24,628 nucleotides of DNA from a virus, in the IMG/VR virus record IMGVR_UViG_3300027708_001759, positions 1-24,628 of that record; one strand, given 5' to 3'. The notes beneath the pieces are model-generated. The model searched no databases. It was not told where the DNA came from and worked only from the letters and a program-made list of their open reading frames with translations. Position numbers and translations under genes: made by a program. Below, piece by piece: positions 11,874 to 23,094 of this stretch. The stretch's first letter is position 1. Each line of letters opens with the position of its first letter.

Positions 11874-13421
11874 TTAAACCCCCAGAATTGCCGGATTAAG
11901 ACCTTTTCGCCGTAAAAGCTGAGCCATCTCATTGCGTACTTTAACAGCAAGATCCTTTTCAGCAATGACAGATCCGGCAACATGAACATTAACGATCATG
12001 CCCTGGCCAAATCCACCTCTGAGAGGGACAACAGCTTCAGGACCCGCCTCGCCGATCATGGCAAGCGTTGGCTTATTTACAATGCCTCCGTCTGCAAGCA
12101 TTGGAATCTTGGGAAGAGTAACACCAAATTCCTTGCCACCAAACTTTGGAACCCATGAAGGAATTTTAAAGTGAAGCTTATTAATAATTCCAATTACAAA
12201 ATTAATTAAACCAATAATTGTATTAATATAAGCTTTAACGCCATTAACAATAAACTTAAACACATTTGCAATAACGTGTGCCACAGCGCGAGCAACACCA
12301 ATAACATCTCGAATAACTGTAATTAAAAATCTGATAGATGTTACGGCAATTTTAATTGCAACAACAAGAACCTTTGAAATAATATCAACAAGGAACAAAA
12401 ACACCGGACCAATATACTTAAAAATAAATGTCCAAACAGCTTTAAGAACTGGTATCCATGTGTTTTTAATAAAATCAAAAAGAACCTTAAATACAATTCC
12501 AAGATTTTTACCAATATCGTGGAATTTACTCATTGATGATGAAGAAAGAATAAAATGCTTAGCTAATGTAATAATAGAAGTAGCAAAATTCTTTAACATT
12601 GCAATAATTGGAGAAAGAAATTTACCAATTTCTCTAAATGCAGGATTAACATATTTTAAAAGAATTGGAAAAATTTTTGTAAATGCAACAGTCATCTTAG
12701 TCAGTGCCGGAGTAATATGCGCGCCAATTTGAACCTGAAGACCAGAAACAGCAGCATGAAGCTTTTTATGAGCCTCAATATTTTGACTAATTGCTTCCAT
12801 ATTGTCTTTGGTAAGAACCAAACCATACTTTTGCGCTTCGTCTTCTAACTCCTGCAAACCGGTTTTACCCTTATTCAGGAATTTAAGCATATCAAGACCG
12901 GTACGACCAAAGAGATTTACAGCCATTGCGGTCTTGTGAATACCGTTTGGCATATGCTTAAACTTTTCAGCGGTGTCAAGAAGAATGTCATTAAAGGACT
13001 TTTGATGACCCGCTGAATCTCTTGTAGAAATGTTTAATTCTTTAAAGTGCTTGTTGTTCGAATCAATTGCTTGAGCAAACTTTTTAATTGACATCTGAGC
13101 TTTGTCAACAGAAAGACCAGATTCTTCAAATGCAAAACGAAGCTTAGAAGCTTCTTCTACGGTTCCACCAACCATGCGCTGAGTTTTAGCAACTTCTTTG
13201 CCAACATCAACAAAAGCGTGAATTGACTGATTAGCAAAGTCTACAACCTTCTTTGCGCCTGCTTCAAGTGCCTGAGCAGAAAATATACCGGCGGCAATTT
13301 CTTTAATACGAGAAAACGCGCCGCCGGTCTCTTTTGCACTATCAGCAACTTTTTTTAATGCCTTTGATGCCGAAACGTCCCGACCGATAAGATTTACGCC
13401 AAGCGACTTGTCACTAGACAT
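11874..13421 (-). CDS. Tape measure protein
   Basis: The 515-residue protein is helical throughout. Residues 80-190 match the usual phage tail-length region (KTQRMVGGTVEEASKLRFAF..., ...NGIHKTAMAVNLFGRTG). A hydrophobic block at about 305-415 could insert into the host membrane. The C-terminal LADGGIVNKPTLAMIGEAG, then PEAVVPL (about 442-467) is characteristic of tape measures. At roughly 1.5 angstrom per residue, the tail would be about 75 nm, short for a siphovirus. It starts at ATG 13421 behind TTAGGAGAAAAC, after the frameshifted chaperone gene, the canonical order. Confidence 0.9.
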   Translation of the reverse strand: MSSDKSLGVNLIGRDVSASKALKKVADSAKETGGAFSRIKEIAAGIFSAQALEAGAKKVVDFANQSIHAFVDVGKEVAKTQRMVGGTVEEASKLRFAFEESGLSVDKAQMSIKKFAQAIDSNNKHFKELNISTRDSAGHQKSFNDILLDTAEKFKHMPNGIHKTAMAVNLFGRTGLDMLKFLNKGKTGLQELEDEAQKYGLVLTKDNMEAISQNIEAHKKLHAAVSGLQVQIGAHITPALTKMTVAFTKIFPILLKYVNPAFREIGKFLSPIIAMLKNFATSIITLAKHFILSSSSMSKFHDIGKNLGIVFKVLFDFIKNTWIPVLKAVWTFIFKYIGPVFLFLVDIISKVLVVAIKIAVTSIRFLITVIRDVIGVARAVAHVIANVFKFIVNGVKAYINTIIGLINFVIGIINKLHFKIPSWVPKFGGKEFGVTLPKIPMLADGGIVNKPTLAMIGEAGPEAVVPLRGGFGQGMIVNVHVAGSVIAEKDLAVKVRNEMAQLLRRKGLNPAILGV

Positions 13422-13429
13422 GTTTTCTC

Positions 13430-13893
13430 CTAATCGTTGTTTTGTGGAACGGCTGCAATGAGATCATTAATAATATCAATATCAATGTCCCAAACATTAA
13501 ATGGTGTGATTCCTGGATAATTATGACATAGAAGAGCCATATTCTGTCTAATCTTCTGTCTTGTACCGCCACGGATCAAGGCCCGGCGGTTACTTATTTT
13601 TTTAGATCAGGATCCTCAACGCCGATTTCTTCAATTGAATATGTGTTAAGAACGTCATCAATTGAAACAATCTTTCCAGCGCGAGTCAAGCAGATCCATG
13701 CTAAAGCATAAAGAGCTTTAACCTTTGAATACTTTGGATTAGCGTGAGGCTCATCTTCGCCAAGAGTACTGAGCAAGGTCAGACCATCGAGTCCAAAACC
13801 TTCTTCAATCTGGATAATCTCGCGACCCGTAGGTCCTGGTTGATTATCTTCTCCGGGCATTGGATAGTTTTCGCCACGTAGTACTAGTGCCAT
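13430..13893 (-). CDS. Tail assembly chaperone fusion (G-T type), made by -1 frameshift
   Basis: The long product reads the upstream frame from ATG 13893 to the A7 run (13603-13597), shifts back one base and continues. It reads ISNRRALIRGGTRQKIRQN... to TAG at 13430-13432, adding 55 residues to give about 154 in total. The -1 frame is open only because of this shift and has no own start signal. Two-frame tail chaperones between the tube and tape-measure genes are near universal in siphophages. By analogy with lambda gpGT, the fusion coats the tape measure during assembly. The position, slippery run and downstream hairpin all agree. Confidence 0.82.
13565..13603 (-). other. Programmed -1 ribosomal frameshift signal
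   Basis: On the minus strand the slippery heptamer A AAA AAA (13603-13597) is in the correct phase (CTA AAA AAA TAA). A 6-nt spacer (TAAGTA) follows, and then a GC-rich 6-bp stem ACCGCC (13590-13585) / GGCGGT (13570-13565) with a 14-nt loop. The in-phase heptamer, 5-9 nt spacer and stimulatory stem are the standard elements. The zero-frame stop is the very next codon. Confidence 0.82.
13594..13893 (-). CDS. Tail assembly chaperone, short (G-type) product
   Basis: This is the 99-residue unshifted product. Its second half (PKYSKVKALYALAWICLTRAGK..., ...SIDDVLNTYSIEEIGVEDPDLKK) resembles the G-type chaperones, with ALAWI-LtRaG as the most recognisable part. It starts at ATG 13893 behind AAAGGGGAAAATA. 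It terminates at TAA 13594-13596, immediately after the slippery A7. Most translation is expected to end here, with a minority shifted into the fusion. Confidence 0.85.
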   Translation of the reverse strand: MALVLRGENYPMPGEDNQPGPTGREIIQIEEGFGLDGLTLLSTLGEDEPHANPKYSKVKALYALAWICLTRAGKIVSIDDVLNTYSIEEIGVEDPDLKK

Positions 13894-13904
13894 TATTTTC
13901 CCCT

Positions 13905-14438
13905 TTAGTCGAGTGCGTGCGATTTCTTTAGTGCGGCCAGAAAAGCTGCATAGACATCTTCTCTGAGTTCTGCCTTATGTGGAAGTACCGTGCGCAGCAG
14001 GAACGGGGTTGATTTTTGAGCAACCCAATTACCCTGCCAAGTTCCATTGGTAGATCCTTTTTCAGGAAATACCGGGTGACGCCAGGCTTTCTTAGAAAGA
14101 CCTTCAACGTAACGCGGAAGCTTCTTATACTTGCCAGTTTTTGCTTGGAATTTGGTTCCCGAGACTCGAATACGGATACTAAAACCGCTTCGGTTACTCT
14201 GGTTAATCTTAGTCTCTGTTGCCGCCGCGATGCCAGCACGCAGACCCATTTTTCCCCCTGAGGATTTCTCCCCGTGCGAAGGGAGTTCTAGAGCCGCGTG
14301 CTGGACCTCGCCAACAATGCTTTTAGACAACTTGACAAGAGTCTTCCGGAGCTCCTTGCCGATCAAGGGATCGGCGTCCTTTACCTGGCGATAAAAGTTA
14401 AGGAGATCCTGAGAGGAAATCTCAATGTCTTTAGACAC
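13905..14438 (-). CDS. HK97 gp10-like neck/minor tail protein
   Basis: The 177-residue protein has an N-terminal long helix (DLLNFYRQVKDADPLIGKEL). A KMGLRAGIAAATETKI region follows, then RHPVFPEKGSTNGTWQGNW and a final helical stretch. HPxF plus W close to the C-terminus is typical of HK97 gp10-like proteins of the head-tail interface. Its position after the major tail protein, rather than before the terminator, is unusual. It appears to start at GTG 14438, one base after the previous stop, with a poor ribosome-binding site. Confidence 0.6.
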   Translation of the reverse strand: MSKDIEISSQDLLNFYRQVKDADPLIGKELRKTLVKLSKSIVGEVQHAALELPSHGEKSSGGKMGLRAGIAAATETKINQSNRSGFSIRIRVSGTKFQAKTGKYKKLPRYVEGLSKKAWRHPVFPEKGSTNGTWQGNWVAQKSTPFLLRTVLPHKAELREDVYAAFLAALKKSHALD

Positions 14439-14439
14439 C

Positions 14440-15387
14440 TTAGAGAGATGAGTCCGAAGTTGTATAAACGACAGTCATTGGTGCATCTGTACCGTTATCG
14501 TATGCGGTAAAAGTCATTGCAAGATCAATTACGCCAGGACCTGGGACCTTAGGAGTATCAGCGTCAAACTTAACCGCTGAAAGAGTGATGGATAGAGCAG
14601 ATCCAGCAGATCCGGTGAATGTCAAAGCAACCGCTGCAGTTGTATCAGCAAGATACTTAGCAAGAAGCGTTGTATCTGTAAATTCAGCGGTTAGCTTACC
14701 AGTAATCTTACGGAAGCCATTAATAACCTGCTCAGACTTAGCTCCAGCAGCTCCGAGGTTGTAACGATCTGTCTTAATGACGTTATCTACGGTTACTGAG
14801 AAGTCCTTGACGTTAGCAATTGCTGTTCCGTCAAGTGTAATTGCGCCTTGAGCAAAGTGGAAGATAGATCCGTTTGCTGGATAAGAAGCTGTTGCAAGAG
14901 ATGTTGAGGTTGTAAGACCTGCAGCATCAACACTGAACTTACCGACAGCAAGTTCACCAGCGCCTACACCGAGCTCAAATGATGAGATCTTGCAGCCTGT
15001 AAGAGTCTTTGGAGTTACAGTTCCGCCGTACTGAGGGACACCAACCTGAGCGGTAAAGCTCTTTGTATAAGTATCGCCAAGAGTAAACGTGAAAGATGAT
15101 CCGCTCTTAGTAGGAAATGAACCCATTGCGTGAGCAAGGAGAAGTCCAAGACCGTTTGTTGGAAGATCTAGATTAATGTCGCCCGTAGCATCAAATGTTG
15201 TAACAACACGACGCTGTGAGCGAGGAAGAAGTCCACCAGCACGAAGCCCCATACCTTCGCTGATCTTCTTATTGTATTGAGTAGATTCGTCAGTGAACTC
15301 GTAGAAACGAGTCACGGTGACGTTGGTGTTAAAGGTTGTCTCGGTAGCAATGCCGAGCTGCGAACCTATACCGGAACCGATTGCCAT
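14440..15387 (-). CDS. Major tail tube protein
   Basis: The 315-residue protein starts MAIGSGIGSQLGIATETTFN, followed by FYEFTDES and a long beta-rich body without catalytic motifs. This N-terminus (gIGSQlGiatEttygt) is a familiar tail-tube opening in actinobacteriophage-like genomes. GDINLDLPTNGLGLLLAHAMG is also a recurrent tube motif. A strong AGGAGAACAAC precedes ATG 15387. Its location between the terminator and chaperone genes is canonical. Confidence 0.85.
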   Translation of the reverse strand: MAIGSGIGSQLGIATETTFNTNVTVTRFYEFTDESTQYNKKISEGMGLRAGGLLPRSQRRVVTTFDATGDINLDLPTNGLGLLLAHAMGSFPTKSGSSFTFTLGDTYTKSFTAQVGVPQYGGTVTPKTLTGCKISSFELGVGAGELAVGKFSVDAAGLTTSTSLATASYPANGSIFHFAQGAITLDGTAIANVKDFSVTVDNVIKTDRYNLGAAGAKSEQVINGFRKITGKLTAEFTDTTLLAKYLADTTAAVALTFTGSAGSALSITLSAVKFDADTPKVPGPGVIDLAMTFTAYDNGTDAPMTVVYTTSDSSL

Positions 15388-15396
15388 GTTGTTCTC

Positions 15397-15603
15397 CTAT
15401 TCGGCAGCCGGTGCGTCCGGCGCTGCTGGGGTTTGGATCATTGAAGCAGCTGCTTGATCAGCGGCAGCCCAATTTTCTGTTTGTTCTAGAAGCAAAGCTG
15501 CTGCTTCGTCTGTAACCTCGACGACATCGCCAGCCTTAACAGTTAAGCCTAAAGCGGGGACAGATAAGTCGCCAAGTGGTGAAACATTCTTAATTTTCGC
15601 CAT
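15397..15603 (-). CDS. Small virion-region protein, beta domain plus Ala-rich tail
   Basis: The 68-residue protein begins MAKIKNVSPLGDLSVPALGL, with VKAGDVVEVTDEAAALLLEQ. This is a small beta-structure that many phages encode between connector and tube genes. The last 20 residues are Ala/Pro-rich (TPAAPDAPAAE). AAGGAGAATCTC precedes ATG 15603. The exact function is unknown; a neck or head-tail completion role is inferred from location. Confidence 0.7.
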   Translation of the reverse strand: MAKIKNVSPLGDLSVPALGLTVKAGDVVEVTDEAAALLLEQTENWAAADQAAASMIQTPAAPDAPAAE

Positions 15604-15616
15604 GAGATTCTCCTTG

Positions 15617-16075
15617 TTAAGTACGAGCGTGATATGCGATGGTGAAGTTAATTACGACTACAGCGCCAGCGTTAGTCTGACGGTAGGTTGGTGAATGCGA
15701 TTCTAAACCTGCGTAAAGAACAACTCCACCAAAACTAGGGTCGGTGCGGATTACAGTATCCACAGCCGAAAGAAGAGCATAAGCTCGTGTGCGACGGGCA
15801 GAAATATCTGTATCGCCGTCCCAAGACCAAAGAAAACAGTTTACCGTACCAATTTCAAACATCTTCTTGGCACCGACAAGGTTCCAGTCGTTGTTTGCGG
15901 TTCCTGCAAGTACTTCTCCATCTTCAGATCCATCGTGACCCACGCAAATGGCATCGCCTGGATAAGACTCATCAATTTCTGGACCATCAAAGATTCTGAC
16001 GCCAGAAAGAGATGCGGCAGAACTTAAAGCTGTTTTAATGCCATCAATCAGCTGCGGCAGTGCAACCGTTGTCAT
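15617..16075 (-). CDS. Tail terminator/completion protein
   Basis: The 152-residue alpha/beta protein has an N-terminal helix (LPQLIDGIKTALSSAASLSG). A strand follows with DAICVGHDG, and a helix with SARRTRAYALLSAVDTVIRTDPSFGG. The end, AGAVVVINFTIAYHAR, is a typical final strand of tail-terminator proteins. It would cap the tail tube and join it to the neck. The start (ATG 16075) overlaps the preceding stop as TAATG without a visible ribosome-binding site, so it probably depends on translational coupling. Confidence 0.72.
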   Translation of the reverse strand: MTTVALPQLIDGIKTALSSAASLSGVRIFDGPEIDESYPGDAICVGHDGSEDGEVLAGTANNDWNLVGAKKMFEIGTVNCFLWSWDGDTDISARRTRAYALLSAVDTVIRTDPSFGGVVLYAGLESHSPTYRQTNAGAVVVINFTIAYHART

Positions 16076-16920
16076 TAGGCAAGTCCAGGAAGTGAGAGAG
16101 GATCGAGGAGTTCCATTGCGCGACGTGGTAATGAATATGTTGACGCTGGATAGAAATCGTCTCCGGTCTGGTTACGTGTAATCACGTTTGCAGCGCCTCG
16201 TTGAGTCTGCCATAGATGGCGAATAGTCTCAAGAACGCCTTGCTTTGCGGCAGGTGGTGGATTAATAAACCCTGCAACGTAGCTTACAATAATATTATTG
16301 GCTCCTGGAGCAAAGATTCCAAAGTAGGTTGGACTAGAAAGCGCTCCGGTTGTCACGCGATATACGCGCTGGCCGGTTGGATCTAGGCTGTAATCGGTTG
16401 AAGCAAGGAGAAGGCCGTTTTCATAGATCGAGGTAATGCTGAGCGCCTTAGGGTTACGAAGGCGAATATGATCGACGTTTCCGTCGTACTTTTCGCTTGT
16501 AAATGTTTGACGTCCCAGGATAACACCAAGATAGCTCTCGCAAAGATCGGTTGCAGCGTCAATAAAGCGACGGATTTCCTCATCGTTGGTTGTATTTGTT
16601 GCTGCAATATTAAGATGAGCCTTGACTTCATCGAGTGAAACTACGCCAAGATCTGCAAAGTTACGGACGGTAAATTCATCAGCATATGCGCTGGCATTTG
16701 TACCGGTAGCAACCCAGCGGATCGTGTGACGACCGTATTGAGTTGGTGTGTAGTTAATGTCATAAAGACCGGTTCCAGAGTGGGATACTGAAGGTGCAGA
16801 AGAAGATCCGTCTGGAGCAACGACCGTTGCTACAACCGCTGTTGCATCTGCTGGTGACCCTGCCGCGTCGGTAATCGTTACGCCAAGAGCAACAACATCG
16901 CCTAAATCATAAACGGCCAT
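16075..16920 (-). CDS. Head-tail connector with N-terminal Ig-like domain
   Basis: The protein has 281 residues. Residues 1-88 look like an Ig-like domain (YDLGDVVALGVTITDAAGSP, ...PDGSSS..., GLYDINYTPTQYGRHTIRW). Residues 92-280 match gp6-like connectors: VVSLDEVKAHLNI, EEIRRFIDAATDLCESYLG, then the late SYVAGFINPPPAAKQGVLET and IRHLWQTQRGA. The connector forms a ring beneath the portal. Ig-like additions occur on many virion proteins and may bind glycans or cell surfaces. It starts at ATG 16920 with a weak site GGCAGATAATC. Confidence 0.8.
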   Translation of the reverse strand: MAVYDLGDVVALGVTITDAAGSPADATAVVATVVAPDGSSSAPSVSHSGTGLYDINYTPTQYGRHTIRWVATGTNASAYADEFTVRNFADLGVVSLDEVKAHLNIAATNTTNDEEIRRFIDAATDLCESYLGVILGRQTFTSEKYDGNVDHIRLRNPKALSITSIYENGLLLASTDYSLDPTGQRVYRVTTGALSSPTYFGIFAPGANNIIVSYVAGFINPPPAAKQGVLETIRHLWQTQRGAANVITRNQTGDDFYPASTYSLPRRAMELLDPLSLPGLA

Positions 16921-16922
16921 GA

Positions 16923-17120
16923 TTATCTGCCTCTCATATTTGTTGTCGCAACGACTCGGACACCCATGTCACCGCGGTTTGTGTAATAGTTGTAAATAAC
17001 TAAAGGTTGGTTATACATCACACCGGTTTGATTGTAGCGGTAGTGATATTTGGACACCTCGTGAGACTCGCGCCAGTTCATAGAAGGAGCGGCAACTACG
17101 CGAGGTTGAATATCACTCAC
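16923..17120 (-). CDS. Tyr-rich hypothetical protein, 65 residues
   Basis: It starts with GTG 17120, overlapping the glycosyltransferase stop by 8 bp, and ends with TAA two bases before the connector start. The protein is rich in Tyr and Asn (SKYHYRYNQTGVMYNQPLVI, YNYYTNRGD) with no hydrophobic segment. I recognise no family. It lies in the head-tail region, and a minor virion role is a guess. Confidence 0.55.
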   Translation of the reverse strand: MSDIQPRVVAAPSMNWRESHEVSKYHYRYNQTGVMYNQPLVIYNYYTNRGDMGVRVVATTNMRGR

Positions 17121-18165
17121 TTATAGCTCCTTCATAATGCTTGAGGTTTTCCTTGAGACGATCAATCCAGGGAGCAAGTTCGACGGCTTTTCTGCCATGC
17201 TCGACAGCTTCTGAATAGTTATTAAGGTTATATGCTGAAATCGCAACCAAATCGTGAGGCAAGTATCCCCAGGCATCCGATTCTACTAGATATTCCAGCG
17301 GTTGCTGCGTAATCCTGAGCGCTGAGTGAGCCATAGCATAGCACTCAATCCAGCGACCTTCTGAGTAGTAATGCTCGGCAAGATCAACCCGGGGTTCCCG
17401 GCTGATCGGGGATTCTGCAATAGCTTTGAACAGCCAGCTCTCCCGGTCCTGATCTTCCATCTTGGCAAGGTATCTCATAGAAGCTGCGCGCTCTGGTTTC
17501 CAGACCGCCTTAGGAAGCTCTAGATGACGCTTAAACTGAGCAATGGCTTCAGTGTAATGGTTGTGAAAGAAGAGTTCCCGGGCATAATAAAAGGTATTCC
17601 GATCATCAGTCGGATCTTCCTTTATCGCCAGACGTAAAAGAGGAAAGTATTGACCCCTGGACTTGGTTTGATCCGGGTGATGATGGATCTCAAGCTTGGT
17701 CCATAGCTGATTTTCCTGATCCTGACAGGTAAGAACCTCGTGAACCGGGTGCTTCCAGCGGAACCCTTTGCGTGTGTGGATCTTGTCCCCGCCGTAGGTA
17801 AGGCCAGGGGATCCGTCTGGGTTCCAAGACCAGGTGTACTTATACCGAGGTCGATTAACGCCAGGGTCTAGCGTCTCGAGCTCAGATCTCCAGCCGGGGA
17901 GAAGGACTTCGTCCATGTCCAAGGCTATGCAGTAGTCAACATCCAGCGGAAGTGCGGCTAATGCAGCGTTGCGGGCGTCATCAAAGCGCCAGGGTGAGAT
18001 CTGAACGCTGATGACCTTGATGCCCAGAGCTTCAGCTCTAGATCTGGTCTCATCGGTCGATCCGGTGTCCGCGATTAGCAAGACATCGGCTTCTTTGGCT
18101 GATTCATACCATTTTTGGACAAATTGCTCTTCGTTAAGCGCGATTGTATAGACTGCAATTTTCAT
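17113..18165 (-). CDS. GT2-family glycosyltransferase with TPR repeats
   Basis: The protein has 350 residues. The first 200 form a GT-A domain: YTIALNEEQFVQKW at the start, ADTGSTDET (32-40), FDDARNAAL, and DMDEVL with the DxD metal site Asp83-Asp85. HPVHE and HHHPDQ follow. Residues 200-345 are helical pairs with TPR-like spacing (ARELFFHNHYTEAIAQFKRH; AISAYNLNNYSEAVEHGRKA). Family members transfer a sugar from a nucleotide donor; fused TPRs often bind the protein acceptor. Placement beside collagen-like and receptor-type fibre genes points to virion glycosylation. AGGGGGATCA precedes ATG 18165. Confidence 0.85.
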   Translation of the reverse strand: MKIAVYTIALNEEQFVQKWYESAKEADVLLIADTGSTDETRSRAEALGIKVISVQISPWRFDDARNAALAALPLDVDYCIALDMDEVLLPGWRSELETLDPGVNRPRYKYTWSWNPDGSPGLTYGGDKIHTRKGFRWKHPVHEVLTCQDQENQLWTKLEIHHHPDQTKSRGQYFPLLRLAIKEDPTDDRNTFYYARELFFHNHYTEAIAQFKRHLELPKAVWKPERAASMRYLAKMEDQDRESWLFKAIAESPISREPRVDLAEHYYSEGRWIECYAMAHSALRITQQPLEYLVESDAWGYLPHDLVAISAYNLNNYSEAVEHGRKAVELAPWIDRLKENLKHYEGAISE

Positions 18166-18207
18166 TGATCCCCCTGGATCTGATTAACTCTCTGTGGAGT
18201 GTTCCAG

Positions 18208-18351
18208 TTACGCCTCTAGGCTGGCTAGGTAGGCTGCGTAGTCCGAGTTGGCTGGGTCGGTAGGAATCCACCAAACTGTGCCATCCTCATCGGTGCGCTT
18301 GACTAACTCCCCCGACATTGGGGTTACTTGTACGAGTTCATAAGTAGGCAT
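18208..18351 (-). CDS. 47-residue fibre-associated small protein
   Basis: The frame begins MPTYELVQVTPMSGELVKRT and ends IPTDPANSDYAAYLASLEA. The ...WWIPTDPxNsDYxAYLAwL... ending is familiar from small proteins encoded next to tail-fibre genes in marine and freshwater phages, often of unknown function. It overlaps the fibre stop as TGATG. GGAGCG lies upstream. The 42 bp between its stop and the glycosyltransferase start hold only the latter's ribosome-binding site. Confidence 0.65.
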   Translation of the reverse strand: MPTYELVQVTPMSGELVKRTDEDGTVWWIPTDPANSDYAAYLASLEA

Positions 18352-19373
18352 CAAAGTTCAGCGCTCCAATCCATATAAGTTCCGATGTTGTCAAATGTAA
18401 GTCCAACTGCTCTTCCAGTTGTAAGACCGCTTGAGCCAGTACCACCCAATTCTATGGAATGGTAAGTGACAATAATTGGGCCAAAGCCAGTAAAACTTCC
18501 GCCAGTAGTTCCGTCATACCATAAAAGGCTTGACAAGGTGCTTATTGAAACTGATGGTGCTGCTCGCATAGGTGTTGTCAATGGAATAATATAATTGGCT
18601 GAAGAACCAGATGGACACCAACCTACGGCTACGCGAGTCTGACTTGCATTACCACCGAACCTGCGGAAATAACGAAGGCACAACGATAACTCTCCTTGAA
18701 CAGTTCCAGTAGCAGTTGAGAAGGCAGTTGCAACTGAACCTGCTTCAACCTGCACTCCCCACAAGTTCAAGGTTGAACCCGAAGCCGCAGCTTGAGCAAT
18801 AAATAATTGAAGATAAGAGTTAGTTCCAATGGTTTTACCTGAAATAGAAGGCAAAGAGAATGTGGCTGAATAACGCGCCCAAGAAGTAGTGACGGCAATC
18901 GTAGTTGGTCCAGCAATAACCAACGATGACCCACCCGATCCAAAGTTTTGATCTAATTCAACGGCAACATTTCGCGCACTATCTGCTTTTGCCCAGAATG
19001 AAACCGTGACTGATTGACCTGCTAACTGACGGACATCTTCGATTCTTTGAGAATAACCCCAGATGGTGCAAGATCCAACAGTTGTGATTGCCGATTGCCA
19101 ATAATATGTTCCCTCATATCCAGCAACTGGCGCAGATCCGGGAGTGAATGTCTGTTGAGAAACAGTGACCGAAGTAGGAACTGCATTCCAGATCATTGCA
19201 GATCGATCTGCTGTGTAGATATTTCCAGCGTTGAAATTAGTTTGAGTGAATGAAGTTCCGCGCTGCCAGATTCCAAAGTCACCATTGATGATTTTGTTCT
19301 TGCCAGCTACAAATGGGCTGGCAACTCCTGCAGAGTTCTGCTCTACCGTACTTGTAAGTTGTGCGCGACTCAT
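18351..19373 (-). CDS. Fibre/receptor-binding protein with carbohydrate-binding-type C-terminal domain
   Basis: The 340-residue protein begins MSRAQLTSTVEQNSAGVASP. It carries [19 protein letters not shown] (24-42), YTADRS, then a jelly-roll-like region with VTVSFWAKADSARNVAVELD and LWGVQVEAGSVATAFS. GELSLCLRYFRRF follows, and the end is DWSAEL. The same order of motifs is found in the C-terminal 310 residues of the collagen-like protein next door. Such domains form phage fibre tips that bind surface sugars. It begins at ATG 19373 in a TAATG overlap with AGGTGA upstream. Confidence 0.75.
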   Translation of the reverse strand: MSRAQLTSTVEQNSAGVASPFVAGKNKIINGDFGIWQRGTSFTQTNFNAGNIYTADRSAMIWNAVPTSVTVSQQTFTPGSAPVAGYEGTYYWQSAITTVGSCTIWGYSQRIEDVRQLAGQSVTVSFWAKADSARNVAVELDQNFGSGGSSLVIAGPTTIAVTTSWARYSATFSLPSISGKTIGTNSYLQLFIAQAAASGSTLNLWGVQVEAGSVATAFSTATGTVQGELSLCLRYFRRFGGNASQTRVAVGWCPSGSSANYIIPLTTPMRAAPSVSISTLSSLLWYDGTTGGSFTGFGPIIVTYHSIELGGTGSSGLTTGRAVGLTFDNIGTYMDWSAEL

Positions 19374-19528
19374 TATTCACCTGCCTGTGTGATAGAAGAG
19401 TTGGATGGGAGTGTGTCATAGATGGCTTTTTCCATAGAGGTAAAAGAACCATCGCCGTTGTCTATGATGGCGTATTCTGTGTTTGAGCCACCTAGGTTTT
19501 GGACTGAAGTAAAAGTTACATTATTCAT
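19373..19528 (-). CDS. 51-residue small protein between fibre genes
   Basis: The frame begins MNNVTFTSVQNLGGSNTEYA and continues IIDNGDGSFTSMEKAIYDTL. TAATG joins it to the fibre gene after it, and its ATG starts one base from the stop of the collagen-like gene. The Y-I-I-D-NGDGSFTSM pattern recurs in small fibre-adjacent phage proteins of unknown function. Accepted on tiling, coupling and this loose resemblance. Confidence 0.6.
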   Translation of the reverse strand: MNNVTFTSVQNLGGSNTEYAIIDNGDGSFTSMEKAIYDTLPSNSSITQAGE

Positions 19529-19529
19529 A

Positions 19530-23030
<3,501 letters not shown>

Positions 23031-23053
23031 TAGGATCTCCTTGATTTATAGAG

Positions 23054-23094
23054 GCATCGGACTAGCTGCCAGGGGGTAACAACTAGTCCGATGC
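23054..23094 (-). promoter_or_regulatory. Hairpin at the end of the glycosyltransferase gene
   Basis: Perfect 12-bp arms GCATCGGACTAG (23054-23065) and CTAGTCCGATGC (23083-23094) enclose a 17-nt loop. The stop codon of the gene lies within the stem. The sequence downstream on the minus strand (CTCTATAAATC) is not a clean T-tract, so this may be a weak terminator or an mRNA-stabilising element just before the fibre's ribosome-binding site. Confidence 0.6.
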
